Origin: Blattamonas nauphoetae | Taxonomy: Eukaryota > Preaxostyla > Oxymonadida | Length of the DNA: 64,000 bases | Direction: 5' to 3' | Assembly: GCA_033064195.1 (NCBI GenBank) | Contig: JARBJD010000006.1 | Coordinates: 712,146 to 776,145, forward strand | Shown: one piece after another, positions 1-11,890 of the stretch | Numbering within the stretch: the stretch's first letter is position 1 | How the letters are laid out: the number at the start of each line of letters is the position of its first letter | Program-made: the position numbers and the translations under genes | The notes under the pieces: model-generated | Seen by the model: only the letters and a program-made list of their open reading frames with translations | What the model was told of the DNA's origin: nothing | Databases searched by the model: none

Positions 1-2
1 TT

Positions 3-443
3 CTCGTCCCATTGGAGGAATATCTGCGGAATTGCTGCAAACGTCGCTTCTCATTCCTCGCTGGAAGTCAATCCTTTGGCTTTGTAGTTCTTATTCAAAA
101 TCTCCTCGACATATATCCGTATTATCTCCCAACAATGGATTTCGTCCTTAGTCTGCCAGTCGTTCTCACAATACCAAGTTGTCTCACCTTTCTCGAAAAT
201 GAGTTCATTATTCGGTATATTCTGATTCATACGTTCGACATCCCTGAAGAATGGAACAAACAAACCAAAAATCCTCGACAAGCAGGGATGAAACTTCTTC
301 TTTCATTGAGAATGGAAGGGTTTGATGATGCGACTGAACAACAACTCCAAAGCGACAAAGGAGAGTACTTTGGAAGCGACGTTGTTGATTATTCGATCAA
401 ATTGAACAACTTGCAGGGAAATAATATTGGACAACTTGAATAG
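3..443 (+). CDS. C-terminal end of an expanded paralogous family protein (partial)
   Basis: The frame is open from the window edge, so the gene starts upstream and the first TTG seen is not a start. The 146 visible residues align along their length with the C-terminal thirds of the two full genes at 15765-16838 and 19209-20282. Shared landmarks are a V-L-x-P-x-x-x-Y start, TMDFVLSLPV, then PSCLTFLEN, then a final acidic block ending in a W/Y..SI.x.NNL motif. The helical, leucine-rich pattern suggests an ARM/HEAT-like fold, but that is inference. I recognise the family as one seen many times in Blattamonas without an assigned function. This copy lies on the opposite strand to the other two. 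Confidence 0.75.
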   Translation, partial: LVPLEEYLRNCCKRRFSFLAGSQSFGFVVLIQNLLDIYPYYLPTMDFVLSLPVVLTIPSCLTFLENEFIIRYILIHTFDIPEEWNKQTKNPRQAGMKLLLSLRMEGFDDATEQQLQSDKGEYFGSDVVDYSIKLNNLQGNNIGQLE

Positions 444-709
444 AAGCAGAGAATCTCCAGCCATCCTCACCCACCTTCGATTCTCCTTTATTCTTGTCTC
501 ATTCGTTTCCATCGCCCCCACTCCCAATACAAGAGCACTCCACACAATACTTCTGTCCACAGAAAGTACGCAAGTGCTCTCGTTGGTAATATTCCTGAGT
601 CCGTTCGAGTTGGAGTGTGTTTTCTATCCATTTCCACCTTTCGTCTTTTCCATTCTCCTTTTTCCCCTCTTTCATCCACATTTCCTTTTCTCTCACATCT
701 CCTTCTCAG
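444..709. other. Pyrimidine-rich stretch, probable intron or 5' region
   Basis: No ATG occurs on the + strand here and the last 100 bases are strongly C/T-rich, ending in TTCTCAG at 709. That looks like the 3' part of an intron feeding the exon that begins at 710. I could not place the donor or the first exon. Confidence 0.35.
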
Positions 710-2129
710 TTCTCTGAAAAACTCCGAGGAACAATTGTTCAATTTGATGAAATCGCCAATCACTACTTCTCTCGCTTCTTTGTGAATGAAGATATTTGGC
801 TCAGATTTCAGGGAGGGTCATTTACGAAAACAAAGGACGGTTATTCCAACGAAGAGAAAGTTTGATAGATCCTCAAAAATCATTTCGGGCCGATCTGATC
901 GACCATTACTATGACGCACCGAGGAGTTTGACTTTTTCCGTTTTCATCATTAGCAGTTTAATGCACGGAAGCAACTCCAAACTTGGAAGGATTCTCTCGT
1001 CCATCAAACCATACAACTCGATGAACTGATCCTTCTTCAAGATCGAAAGAAAGAAGAGCTTCACTTCTATTTAGAGGATCTTCAGTTATCAGACAATGTC
1101 ATTTTTAAGATATCAACAGAGGCTACCCGAATCCAGGTAAGAATGGAAGAAGAACGGATTACTCATGCAATCACCAGTCTCAGAACCAGACGAGAAATGC
1201 TCCTCAACTACCTGTCCCTGCTTGCTCATGGAGCGATGATTCAGCCATCACCACAAGATGTCCAAGAAGCTGAGGACCTGGCCTTCGACGTCCGCAGGTT
1301 TTTGACTGAATTACTCACCGAAACGGATGACCTCGTCCACGACACATTTGTCGACGATTCGTGCGCAAATTCCTTGGCAGACTCCCTCTCCTTGATCCCA
1401 TCTGCAATTCAACAGGCGCTTCCTGAGTCAGAACCTTTCTATTATCAGGCATTCAGACGAAGGGACCTCCCTGAAACCTGCCCTCTACGATTCTTTCTTC
1501 CTCCATACACCATTCCATCCACGGTTCCTCTCTCTCTCATTCTTCCCCCTTTCAATTTGTATGCATTCGCCATCGAAAACTTCCTGAAATCCGCAGATTA
1601 CGACTCGTTTGTGGAATCTCCTTCATTTATGACGCCCCCGTTCCCTTTCAAGTTCAAACTGCGAGTTTGGCCAAAAGGATTAGCACAAGCGGACAGTCCA
1701 ACAGATATTGGTGCAGCTATCGTCCTTGAAGAGGGATTCAGCCGAAAAGTGGAGCAGTTTGCCAAAACCCTTAATCCTCTCAAGAAACAGAAATATGAAA
1801 CAGAAATCAACGTCATTCAGAAATTATACACGTTCGACCTTCGAATTGAGTTGTTGTCGGAATATCCTGAGAAAGCCAAGCAATCGATTCCATTCCCATT
1901 TCGGAAGGAGAAGACTCAGCAATGCAAAATTGGGAGAGAAACCGGATGGACTTCCTTTGTCAAGAAGGAGGATGTCGAAGATGGGAGATTCTTGTGGGTT
2001 GAATGCAAAGCAGCCAAATTTCTATTTGGTTGGAGATTCCCAAATTACAAGCGAATGGCAGAGGCGTATCATCTCAGTTTCCTCGAACGGAATCAGCACA
2101 TGCTTTCGGAAGATCATTCGATCAATTGA
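710..2129 (+). CDS. Coiled-coil protein with a possible MATH/TRAF-like C-terminal domain, 5' end unresolved
   Basis: Two exons are visible. The first (710-859) begins after a TTCTCAG acceptor and ends at a GTTTGA donor. The intron 860-956 (97 nt) ends in TTAGCAG. The second exon runs 957-2129 and is open well upstream of the first ATG at 1143, so 1143 is not the start. About 70 residues around the junction are charged and heptad-like (coiled coil). The C-terminal 150 residues carry FPFKFKLRVWPKG, a GWTSFVKKED block and FLWVECKA, which resemble the strands of MATH (TRAF-C) domains. That resemblance is from memory and needs a profile search. No in-frame ATG precedes 1143, so a small 5' exon must lie upstream or the gene is truncated. 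It ends 203 nt before the phosphatase gene. Confidence 0.5.
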
Positions 2130-2332
2130 TCTCACATACACATGCTTTTTTCACTTGCTCTTTCTCACTGTATCTCGCTGTCTTTCAAGTATCATTCTCT
2201 TTTCTTTGTTTCGTGATCTCTTTTCATTTCGGAAACACCTTTCGATCCTTTGATTTGAAGGCCAGAAGAGAGATAAATTTCATTTATTCTCGTTTTCTTC
2301 TCATTTGATGTCATTCTTGTGATCTATCGGTC

Positions 2333-5155
2333 ATGAGTCTGATAAGGACTCAATATTCACCAAACAGTTCCAACAATAAGATCAAAGTCGGAAATGAATC
2401 CCTCTTAAGCTGGACAAGGAGAAAGAAAAAAAAGCACTCTGATCACTTGACACCCAATTTAATGACCACGAAACACAGAGGATTTTATTGTCTGTTTGTT
2501 TTTGATGAGCCTGAAGTTATTCGGAACAAGAATTCAAGCTGGCATGATCGATATCGCGTGTTCGAGTCATCTCCAACTCTACCAATTTATGCCTCGAACG
2601 ACCTGACTAAGCCCCCATCATTCCCAACAAGACGAGAAGACTTTGGTCTTGTGGAAGTTTTACCAGACGAGACTCTGTCCAACTACAAACAAAGAGTGAT
2701 TGAAATAGTCAGAACTCAGCCGCTATGTCGACGAATGTGGCGCCGTTTCAATGATACACCCATTCCCTCCGTGTTCAAACAGTCGGATTTATTTGGCACA
2801 AGCACACCGATTGACATACCCGCTCTGTGCCCAACTTCACCAAACCCAAGACAAAACCCATCATCTTCTGGAACAAAGAATGAAGATTCGCTCGCTTCAT
2901 CATCGATGATGGGAATAAATGCCCCTATCTCTCACAGGAATGCTGTGTATTCACACTATCCCTTCGACCCGCTTCGGATCTTCCATCTTCTCCCAAAACC
3001 TGACGAGCCCCCTCTCAGCGAATTCGCCAGCACATTCTCTGATGCCAGCAAGTCTTCTAACACCGGCAAGTCCTCAGACATCAACAAATTGTTGGACACC
3101 AGCATGTCTTCCGACTTCAGCAACTCTTCAGTTTCCCAAGCGTCTCCGTCCGATAAATCTGCCATTGGACACCCAATGGAGCTTTTTTGTCGAATTCCCT
3201 CCCTCAAACTTGATGCTCACTCTTTCCACACTTATTCGGTGTCTATTTGTCAGACACCGTCCATCCTCCAACGACCATTCTCCAAACATCTGAATCCAAC
3301 GTATTCTCCGTCCGAAAGTCAGAATCAATACCCTCGTTATTATCAACCCATCAATACCCCAGCTTACCCATTCCATACTCCATATGCCAAACACTCAGCT
3401 CTTCCCATTCCTTATTCAAGCCCACTCACACCTGCTACTGACTATCACGGTACTCCAACATCATATTTTCTGAATTTACCGAAAGACCAACAACTCATCC
3501 AATCATTTATTGACTTAGACTCTCTAAACTCTGATCATCTCTGCTCTGCCATCCTCGATGAGATCCCATCTGGAAATCTTCCTGTTCTTCTCTTCCTCGT
3601 TCCTGCCCAGCTCCATCTCTATCCAATACACACCCCAGACACAACAAACGAGGACCAGACCATCCTTTCAGCGATGACACAACAAACACCGCGTCTTTCC
3701 ACCTCCCTTGCCTCACCCGTCCCAAAAGACAACTTGTTCAGCAGTGTGGCAGGAGTGCTCACGCAAGGCAGACGGATTGTGTCGCAGAGTGTGTTCTCCG
3801 CGACGGAAGACTGGCACTACATGCTGGACAAGCTCAACTCGATCATACGCCCTTCAATCGAGAGGGTTCAGGTGGGTTGGGATGACGCCCACCAACCCAT
3901 CGTCACGTTGGATCGGATGAATGGGTCAGGGGTCGATGTCCGAGCGTTCGTGATAGACCATACTTTCTGTGAGCTTGCTCGGTTGATGCGAAGACCAACC
4001 ATCGCCGACCTCCTAATTCGGTCATCCCCTCATTTGGTCGAACACATCAAAATCCATCCAAGGATCGAAACATTGACACTCAACGCAGACGTGAAAGCAC
4101 AGCTCATCCCGCGTCTCCTCCCGCCCAGCGACCAGAAGCTGAAATATCTGCGCCTCCTTCGAGTTGCTGCACATCTCAATCAGATCGCCCCGGCAAACGC
4201 GCGGAACTTCGCCCGTCTCTCCGCTGCTTCGCTTCTTCCGCAATACTCTTCGCATTTCGACATTCCTCTTCATTCACAAGACAAACTTCGGTTCGAAGAG
4301 TTCATCCAACACTTTCTTGATTTCTTCGTTCACATCATTCTCACCGAAGCGAAGAAACTCGCCGAGTTAGGAGAAGCCAACCAGATCAATGCTCTCATCG
4401 CCAGACTTTCCGTTCCCGATCAGTCTGTTTATGAACGCGCGCTTCTCACGGTCGCTCCAGCGATAGATGCGATTGCCGACTATGCACACACCACAATTCT
4501 AACGAAGCCGAAGACGGTGTCTGAGATTGTTCCGATGGTTGAGCTTCTTCCTTCGCAGCTTTCGGTTTGGGACGAATCGGGACTGAATGTGGAGCAAATC
4601 GAGATCGACCAAGACACGCTGGCGGCCGTCAACACCGAGGCCGAGATTTGGAGGAAAGAGAAAGAGAAACAGAGACAAGAAGAGGCGAAATCGATTGAAC
4701 AGATTCACGAAATCAGAGGGCCTGAAAGGGAGACCTTTGAAGAACGCCCGATGCCTCCACCATCACCCATCGACGTCTTGTCACCCATCAATTCCCCGAA
4801 ACTGAGAAAAGGCAAAAAATCGCCGATGAAGCCACCAGAATCTGTTGCTGATTTGAGAGCTCTCGATTCCGATCCAAATCATTCAATCGGTTCTATCATC
4901 GAGCCAAGGCAGGAGACAATTGAGTGTGCAGACGCGATTTCTAAAATCATTCATGATCCAAACAATCTGATGACCGAAGATGAGATCAGTGATGATCCGT
5001 ACAGACAGCTGAGAACTGACACGTCACCTGAAGAACCATTCAATCAGTCAGGTTTATTGGCTTCTTCCAACTATCTTCATCCTGATTCCAATCCTTCTCT
5101 GATCACCAGGCATCTGAGTAGTCCCATCAAAATAGGTAAAACTGGGATCAATTGA
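2333..5155 (+). pseudogene. N-terminal part of a very large Ser/Thr protein phosphatase gene, interrupted by a MITE
   Basis: From ATG 2333 a 924-residue frame runs to the MITE at 5107; the last 16 residues and the TGA stop come from inside the MITE. Subtracting the MITE plus one 8-bp target duplication (529 nt) moves the frame from phase 2 to phase 0 and reconnects it exactly to the frame at 5628-8963, which holds the phosphatase catalytic motifs. The two parts were therefore one gene for a protein of roughly 2000 residues. The N-terminal half has a basic KKKK patch, a long Ser/Pro-rich linker (about residues 170-460), a helical region (about 480-770) and an acidic tail. I see no named domain in it. 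Whether a transcript still skips the insertion cannot be told from sequence. Confidence 0.75.
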
Positions 5156-5627
5156 TGTCAGTGCCTAAATTTGGACTGAGATCAAATTTCAACTCTTTTC
5201 CTTTGAGATTTTCTCATTATCACTTCATTAATCATGTTCAATTCACTTCTTGTTTTCACATAATGCTCTTCAATATTTCAGACAGCTCTTATTTCCCAAA
5301 AACACGCACGATCACAATCACCAACACTTCTTTTTTCGATGTATTCCCTTCATTGACTTTAGTCAGTGAGAAAAAACCATCAAAGAAGACATAATAACGC
5401 ATTATCGACTTGTTTTAATAATTATTGTTGTAGAACAAACTGAAACAGCAGCACCCAAAGTTTGCATTTTCATGATCTATGAAGTGACCATTTTCCTTTT
5501 TACTTTTTTTTCCATTCAAATATCATATATAAGAAGACTTTTTTGAAATGAAAGAAACGAAATGGTATTGTAGGTATTTAGTGGGATCAGATCCGACTGG
5601 GATCACTGGGATCAAATCAGAAGCCTG
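5107..5627. mobile_element. 521-bp non-autonomous hAT-like MITE, copy 1
   Basis: The element starts CAGGCATCTGA and ends TCAGAAGCCTG, so its ends are imperfect inverted repeats (CAGGC[A/T]TCTGA). It is flanked on both sides by CTGATCAC, a perfect 8-bp target-site duplication (5099-5106 and 5628-5635). A second copy of exactly 521 bp lies at 46196-46716 with only a few visible substitutions and a different 8-bp duplication. Length, lack of coding content, terminal repeats and 8-bp duplications fit a hAT-type MITE. The insertion is inside the phosphatase reading frame and brings in a TGA. Confidence 0.92.
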
Positions 5628-8600
5628 CTGATCACTTCTCAACAACAAGAAGAGACCTCACACGACACACTCGTCTCAGTGCCACATCCAGCTGAGCCAG
5701 ACATCCCTCTCAACAGAGACGCATCGAATCTCCAACCTGTCTCCACACTCCAACTATTCCAGCCGGTTCTGACCCATCTCATCGATGTGTTGGATCGAAA
5801 AAAGCAACAAGTTTTGAACCACACCATCCCATTTCCAGTGTCGCAGATCACCGACCCGGATTTGGAAAAGCTTGGTGACGTTCTCATTGCTGGATACTTT
5901 GTGTTGAGAGAGCTGCAGCCGAGAAGCAGATTGTTCGCACCTGCCATCACTCGAGAACAGTTTCACTCACTCGACAGAATCATCAAGAAACTGATCAACA
6001 CATACCCCGTACTGAACGTTCTCACTCTGCACCAGCTGTATCTCATCTGGCTCAGACACAACGAAGAGATCGCGTTTGACACCAACAATCAGATTTGGGA
6101 GGAGAACAGACAGAGAGTCAGAGAATCTGTCAACGCGTGGTTTCGATATTGTTTAGTCAAACTTTCTGAAGAGAACAGAGAACACTTCAACCTGTGGCTA
6201 TCTCCGTCTCTCCAAATGACAACACTCCAACTCCTCTCGGACGATCCAGAAGTGCAACGATTGGACATGAATGAAACCACACTCCGCGATTATTTCATCG
6301 CCGATGTTGCTGCACATCTGTACACCCTCCTTCCATTCGACATCACCCCAACAGACATCGATGGCTTCATCGAAGAAGAAGAGGAGCGAGCACATGCCAA
6401 GCCAGGATCTGACCTTCAGTGCAAAGAGAAGGGCGATAATCTCCGAATGAAGCTGATGGTCTTGCAGATGCTTGCAGAATATGAAACTCGACTCTCACTT
6501 TTTGGAATGCATCTTCAACCAAAATTCCAAACAGAGAACTTTCCCAACCAGAATCTTCCCCAACACTCCCCCATCTCTGAAAACCACAACCCATGCCCAC
6601 TCTGGGATTTCGAGAGTGTCCAATCACTCATACAGAATCAGGAGGAAATACACACGGCTCAGGGACAGCTGATCCGTCGCCTCAGACGAACAATGGCCCT
6701 CCTCAATCTCTCCCCCTACGGCCCCATTCTTTCATCGGACGGATCTGAGAATTCGTCTGTCTCCTCTCTCCTCGTCCAAACTCCAACAAATCCCTTCACT
6801 GACAACATCATCACACCCGATCTGCTTCGATGGTGTGTTACTCGAAAGGCAGTTTGGCAGAATCACACCATCATGGAACGACACCAGCCACGCCACGCTC
6901 ACCTCGTCCCCTGCCACAGTCACTGCCACCCCGTCGCGAAGATTGTTGCGTCTGGTTTCCCAATCTACGCCACGTTCCACCATCACGACAGATACATCCC
7001 ATCTCTCACCCACAATCGAGACTGCCAAGAAATGAATTTGCCTGTTGAGCCTCGACCTCTCGTGCTCTCGGGAAAAACGCAAGTCCTCACACAGACGTAC
7101 TTTCTGTGCTCCTCTCCGACATCTCTGACGAATGGGATCTCAACGATCTTCGATCCACGTCGCTTTGTCTCCTTCCCCTCACACATTCACGGAGGAGCGA
7201 AATGGCTTCTCAACTTCGGCCTTCTCAGAAGCGAAGATTCCCGCTATGTCTCCCTCCCCGGAACACCCGAGGCAGTGCAGGCGATGACGCCGGACGATCT
7301 GCATGCCATCCGAATGCAACTCCAACTTCTCTCGAATGGATTTAGCCCTGGCCGTCTCTACGAGCTGGGCAGATTGAGAATCGATAAGAATCAGCAATAT
7401 AATCCCACCGATCTTGGATATCTTCTGTACAGAGACGGTCACATTATTCTCGAATCGATGGAATATATCCAGTTTGGCGCTACCATGATGTTCTTAAACG
7501 GGAGCACTTTTTCGCGTTTTCTCCTCCTCGCTCAGCAGCATTTCGGATTCTATGACTGGGGATACTGCAAACGCCCAGGGACGACTGATGGAGAGTACAG
7601 AGGTGTGGAGGAGATCACATTGGAGTGTGGAGACGTGACGCAGCTTCACCAACCATCCGACGTGGTGGGACAAGAGAGTGTGCGCGGGCTGTTTGTGGTG
7701 GGCGACATCCACGGCAACCTGAACGCCGCGTTGTGCTGTTGTGACGTGATTGACGTGATAGTCAAACAACCACCTGGACAAGCCGCCATCGTCTTCTGCG
7801 GCGACTACATCGACAGAGGCCCATATTCAGTCGAAGTGCTCGTCATCCTCCTTCTTTATCGAATGCGATATCCACAACACGTCTTCCTCGTGCATGGCAA
7901 TCACGAATCGAGCATGCTCAATCATCCGTATTCACAAACACAAAACGGAGTCAGCGTGACATCCACCTGGGATGGACTTTTCAACAAGATGTTTCCAACT
8001 CGAGAACACGGAGAGCATCCTTTCACGCGTCTCCTTCTCGACCTTTTCAAAGCAATGCCGTCGGCAGTTCTCTGCACACTCAGACACACATCCATTCAAA
8101 ATGAGACTCCAACAGTCGAGTCAAGACGAGTTCTGTGTCTGCATGGCGGACTAAGCAGCATCTTCCCCATCCCCAACCTCCAACAAATCATCAACCATCC
8201 CACCATCATGGACGACTCGTACGCTCCATCGGCTGAGATCACCCAAAAATTCCTCGCGCATTGGAATAGACGAACAGAACATTATTCTTTCCATTTCTCA
8301 GCCAGTAATACTGATCCGTCCGCGGCTGATGAACCGTGGCAAAAAAGGCCCCGATTCTCGCCTATCACCACACGTGCCTTCATGGCAGCGAATCGCATCG
8401 ATCTCATCTTGCGTGGACACGAATACCCGATGAATTCGGAAGGAACCACAGAATCACACGACGGAGCGATCATAACCAGCTTCGGGACGTTCGATTATTC
8501 ACCTTCGACATATCTGTATCATAAATATCAAGTTCCCGTCGAACTAGGTCGAATTGTGGATCCTCAGATGTTCTGGATGGATGACAATTATCGAGCGAGT

Positions 8601-8963
8601 AGTTGGAATGGGGCGATGCAGTGGCTTTCTCTGAAGAGACTCGGAACAACAGATCCAGACCCACTCTCACTGATTGTGAAAGCGAAGAAGGAAGCAGAAG
8701 AGCTTCATCAATCTCTCAGACAGAATCAACAGTTGACGGAAAGGATCAGCTCAGATACCTTCGAACGACAGATCAACAACCCAACAGCCAGCTTCACGTT
8801 CACTTCAACACACGCACGCGCCCAGAATGATATTCATCCTGTTCTTTCCAACGCAGATGGTGGAATGAACAGTGAACCAGATGCAATCACATCGTCAGCA
8901 ATCGTCTTCACGATGAAGACGATTCATTTTGATTCTATTGTCAAGATGTTGAGCCAAAAGTAA
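5628..8963 (+). pseudogene. Catalytic part of the PPP-family Ser/Thr protein phosphatase, downstream of the MITE
   Basis: The frame opens directly at the MITE boundary; no ATG is needed if it was originally continuous with 2333-5106. The metal-binding and catalytic PPP motifs occur in order: GDIHGN, GDYIDRG, GNHE, LHGG and RGHEYP, followed by a strand-rich FGTFDYS segment. These are the residues that bind the two metal ions and phosphate in PP1/PP2A/PP5-type enzymes, so this half looks catalytically intact. About 680 residues of helical, unassigned sequence precede the catalytic domain, far more than in simple PP2A enzymes. Likely role: dephosphorylating Ser/Thr proteins, with targeting by the long N-terminus. 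It could still be translated alone from an internal start, which would give a truncated but potentially active enzyme. Confidence 0.85.
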
Positions 8964-9496
8964 TTTTAAATCACATTTCTTGCAACTCGTCCTCAACCTT
9001 TCTTTTTCAAAGGTGAAGGCAGATGACAAGTTTAAGTCATGAATCAACACAGATTGAAGAATGAAATGTGGCAGATTGGAGGAGATTGTGGTCATTCCTA
9101 ATAAAAAGTGAAAGACGTTCTAAAGCAAAGATCAGAAGTTAAGTGGATCAAACCCTGCTTGTCTGCAAAATATGAACAGGAATACACACAAACATTGCGC
9201 TGGGTTGAGATTGCGATGTGAAAATGATAGAACCAATTGACAAACATTCTGCGATTGTTTGAAAAGTCAACAGGAAAGGCAGTTGCTGAAACAATGATAA
9301 AAGAAACAGACTGACTGAAGAGGGAGAGAAGATATGGATCAGAAGAACTTTTGCACACCTCCTATGGAGAGATGTACGAGAAGATGAGAGAGAAACAATC
9401 TTAAGAAGAAGAACAAGGACATACAGCCTTTGGAGAGATGAAAAAGAAGAAGAGATACACTCTGAACAAATCTGAAAAGAGACGAGAACACACATA
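8964..9496. other. Intergenic region, nothing recognised
   Basis: A leucine/serine-rich minus-strand frame crosses this stretch but has no recognisable pattern and overlaps the C-terminus of the coiled-coil gene. I see no RNA gene or repeat. Confidence 0.4.
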
Positions 9497-9997
9497 TCAC
9501 TGAATAGAGGGAGGACCATCAGAGAATACAGTGGAGATGAACACAATCTGAATAAAAGGAAGAAACACTCGATCTGGAAGATTAAGACCGCGACCTGAAA
9601 AGAAAGAAGACAAACGGCCCAGTCCGTACTTGATTCCTTTTCGGAGGCATTCATTCTCCATTTGAGTTTGCACTTCTTCGATTTGAGATCGAAGACTTGA
9701 TGTCGTTGAAGAGATGGACGAATTGGTTTGTTGAATTTGTTGTAGCTCGTTGGAGATCTGAGAGAGTTGAGAAGAAAGAGAAGAGATCAGGTTTTGATGG
9801 GAACTTTGGACTTCTTCATTTTTCTTCTTTTCGTTCTCGATTCTTGTTGTCAGTCCAGCGATGGTTTCATTCTGTTGATGAATGTGATTCGTCAGTTGTG
9901 ATATCAATTGGTCCTGTTGATCTACTCGATTTTGGAGTGTTTGTTTATGCTTTTTCAATTCATTCACGTCTGCCACAAGTTGTCGGAAATCCTCGTA
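9497..9997 (-). CDS. Coiled-coil protein, partial gene model
   Basis: About 100 residues are a clear coiled coil, rich in Q, N, E and K with hydrophobic heptads (for example LISQLTNHIHQQNETIAGL). A short basic and hydrophobic tail follows, ending at a TAG. The frame is open upstream of the first GTG and begins just after a CATAG acceptor-like site at 9998-9999, so at least one 5' exon is missing from the model. The C-terminal 40 residues are less convincing; an intron near a TTTTCAG|GTCGC site could replace them. Function unknown; a structural or tethering protein is the usual role for such sequences. Confidence 0.5.
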   Translation of the reverse strand, partial: YEDFRQLVADVNELKKHKQTLQNRVDQQDQLISQLTNHIHQQNETIAGLTTRIENEKKKNEEVQSSHQNLISSLSSQLSQISNELQQIQQTNSSISSTTSSLRSQIEEVQTQMENECLRKGIKYGLGRLSSFFSGRGLNLPDRVFLPFIQIVFISTVFSDGPPSIQ

Positions 9998-10003
9998 CTA
10001 TGT

Positions 10004-10363
10004 AGTTACAGAATTGAATGAAAAATCAGGAAACGAAAGAAGAGGACAGACAAAATCATGTGAAATAGCTGATGTCTCGATTTGTGTTCCGGGAGATTGA
10101 TCTGAGATCATGCAACTTTTTATTATGGCACGTGACGCGCAAAAATCCAACACTGTCTCGATTGGATCGATAGATTCTGATCAAATGGTCCGTCCAGAAT
10201 CCTCTCCTTTCCGATGTAGGATTCAAAAACAAACACACAGCTATGAGGACACATCAATTTTTCTCAAACTGCACCTCATTTATCCCTGCCAAAAATATAG
10301 TTCTAAATTGGAGTAAAATTTTATGAAAACTCATTAATCTGATTAAATGATTCAGGGTCGCAT
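10004..10363. other. Intergenic region with a possible short minus-strand exon
   Basis: A 43-codon minus-strand frame starting with ATG near 10250 reads plausibly but has no recognisable motif. I could not connect it to the coiled-coil gene. Nothing else is seen. Confidence 0.25.
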
Positions 10364-11520
10364 CTACAAAGATACCTTTTGACCCGAATTAACAGCTTCT
10401 ACTTGCATCAAGGCCTCCTCCCACGTGATCTGTTCCTCCCAAACCCGACATTGCACGCGATTGTGGGGGACGTCGAGATCAGGTCTGTAGTCCACGCCCA
10501 TAAAGTTTGCAATGTATTTCCCGACATTGTCGGCATAGAGCTGTGGGTTGGCCTTTTCTTCTTTCGACGGGATGTAGAGATCAAGGATGTGGTATTCTGC
10601 ACGATTGAAGAACTGGCATCCTGCTTCGAAGATGACTTGGGTAAAGCAAGGCGAGCACCAGCTGAGACAGTGGTATTTGTAAGGGTAGATCTGTGCAATG
10701 GGTCGGACTGGAACGCCTGCTACGAACGCTCCTTTATGGAACTTGGCGACACACGAACCGTTGGAGTTAGTGCCTTCTGGATACACCATAACAGCGTGTT
10801 CGTTCGGATCGGTCGAGTTCTGACGTTCGATGAGGGCTTCCACGGTGGATTTCGCCTTTCCTGATCCATTTCTGTTGTCTGTTGATGCAATTGCTCGCAT
10901 TTGCTTCAAAACAAAACCAAGAATAGGAGAGTCCATGAGCGCTCTGGTTGTGAGGACTGATGGTGTTCCAAGAAATGATGAGCCGATTATCCCGTCAAAC
11001 ATCGAATTATGGTTCGCCACCATTGTATAGTGCTCGTTAAAGTCGAATGGTGGTCGTTCCGGGTCTGCTTTCTGCCCTTTCTTTGGTTTTGTGTTGTCGA
11101 CCACTTTTGGGATTATGGCGAAAATTAAACATGTGAGAATAGCACTCGAACGAAGAATGAAACGGCCAAGAGCTCGCCGCCACTTTGGAGGGGGGTTATC
11201 CCAATTCTGTTTGAGAATGACATGACGTGATGAGAATGGGACATACCGAGTGGCCCAAGTAGGCGAGACGGAGGAAGATATACAGAAACACAAACAGCAA
11301 AAGGAAGAGGATAACACGAGCCAGAGCAATGAGAGGACCTGGAAAGATCCATCTCTTGAAAAAGCGGTACCATTTCTGTTGGGGGTGAAAGTGAAAGGAA
11401 AGAAACCGGTCCTGGGAGAGGGAGTGTGTAAAACTTTAATTGGGGATGGTGCAGAAGGCGTTGGTGGTTGATAGGGTGCGGATTTGCATACATGGAACAC
11501 AATAAATAGATCCAGCCCAT
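10364..11520 (-). CDS. Lysophospholipid acyltransferase (PlsC/LPCAT-like), three exons
   Basis: Exons are 11407-11520, 11247-11375 and 10364-11206. The introns are 11376-11406 (31 nt, GTTTCT..CAG) and 11207-11246 (40 nt, GTATGT..CAG). Splicing gives 361 residues starting MGWIYLLC. A strong membrane segment of about 25 residues (ALARVILFLLLFVFLYIFLR) is created only by splicing, which supports the model. The catalytic NHxSxxD box is present as NHNSMFD, followed by YPEGTNSNG (EGT box) and FHKGAF, the standard acyl-acceptor and glycerophosphate-binding motifs. The enzyme should transfer a fatty acyl group from acyl-CoA to a lysophospholipid at an internal membrane. The family is certain; the exact substrate is not. 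The C-terminus ends in a short polar tail without an obvious EF-hand. Confidence 0.9.
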
Positions 11521-11890
11521 ACTGTCGGAAAAGACTGAATAAGTTCAGTCTTGTCCTTCCAAAATGGATTCAATTAATGAAAAGTGGTTTCAAAAAACAA
11601 TGTAATGCTTAGAGAACGTGTCTGTTCAATTCTCAACGCACCCTTTTCCTATCATTGTTCGATGAAATGTTTCTGGTTCTTTTTCGGCTGGTTCAACTCT
11701 GTCGTCTTCAGTCGGAACCTGAATTCGAGGTCCATCACTTCGGAGGAGATTGAACACATGAGTTTTCTGCATTTTCGAGAAAGAACTCGGATAAATCAAA
11801 CGATATCCCATGATGGTGCAAATAGACTCTGAAGTAAGGAGAATGCAAGTTGCTATCTGATTTATATTGCTTTGAAAACGTGCGACGAGT
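11521..11890. other. Intergenic region
   Basis: This 370-nt gap lies between the 5' end of the acyltransferase gene and the 3' end of the ubiquitin-like frame. I see no gene, RNA or repeat in it. Confidence 0.4.

Noticed and set aside
860-956. Reading the ORF 796-1029 as a separate small protein
   Set aside because: Removing 860-956 as a GTTTGA..CAG intron joins two coherent frames; the small ORF is mostly intron.
5152-5394. Short ORF with an identical partner at 46292-46483, looking like a conserved small gene
   Set aside because: Both lie inside the 521-bp MITE; the conservation is due to recent transposition.
5107-5627. The MITE acting as a spliceable intron that keeps the phosphatase functional
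   Set aside because: A GTAAAA site lies near 5140 but I see no acceptor that restores the frame cleanly; left only as something RNA-seq could show.
6732-7082. Antisense ORFs within the phosphatase gene
   Set aside because: The plus-strand frame is continuous and carries the catalytic motifs; the antisense frames are shadows.
9148-9654. 168-codon minus-strand ORF rich in Leu/Ser/Phe
   Set aside because: It overlaps the coiled-coil gene out of frame and has no domain pattern; base composition explains it.
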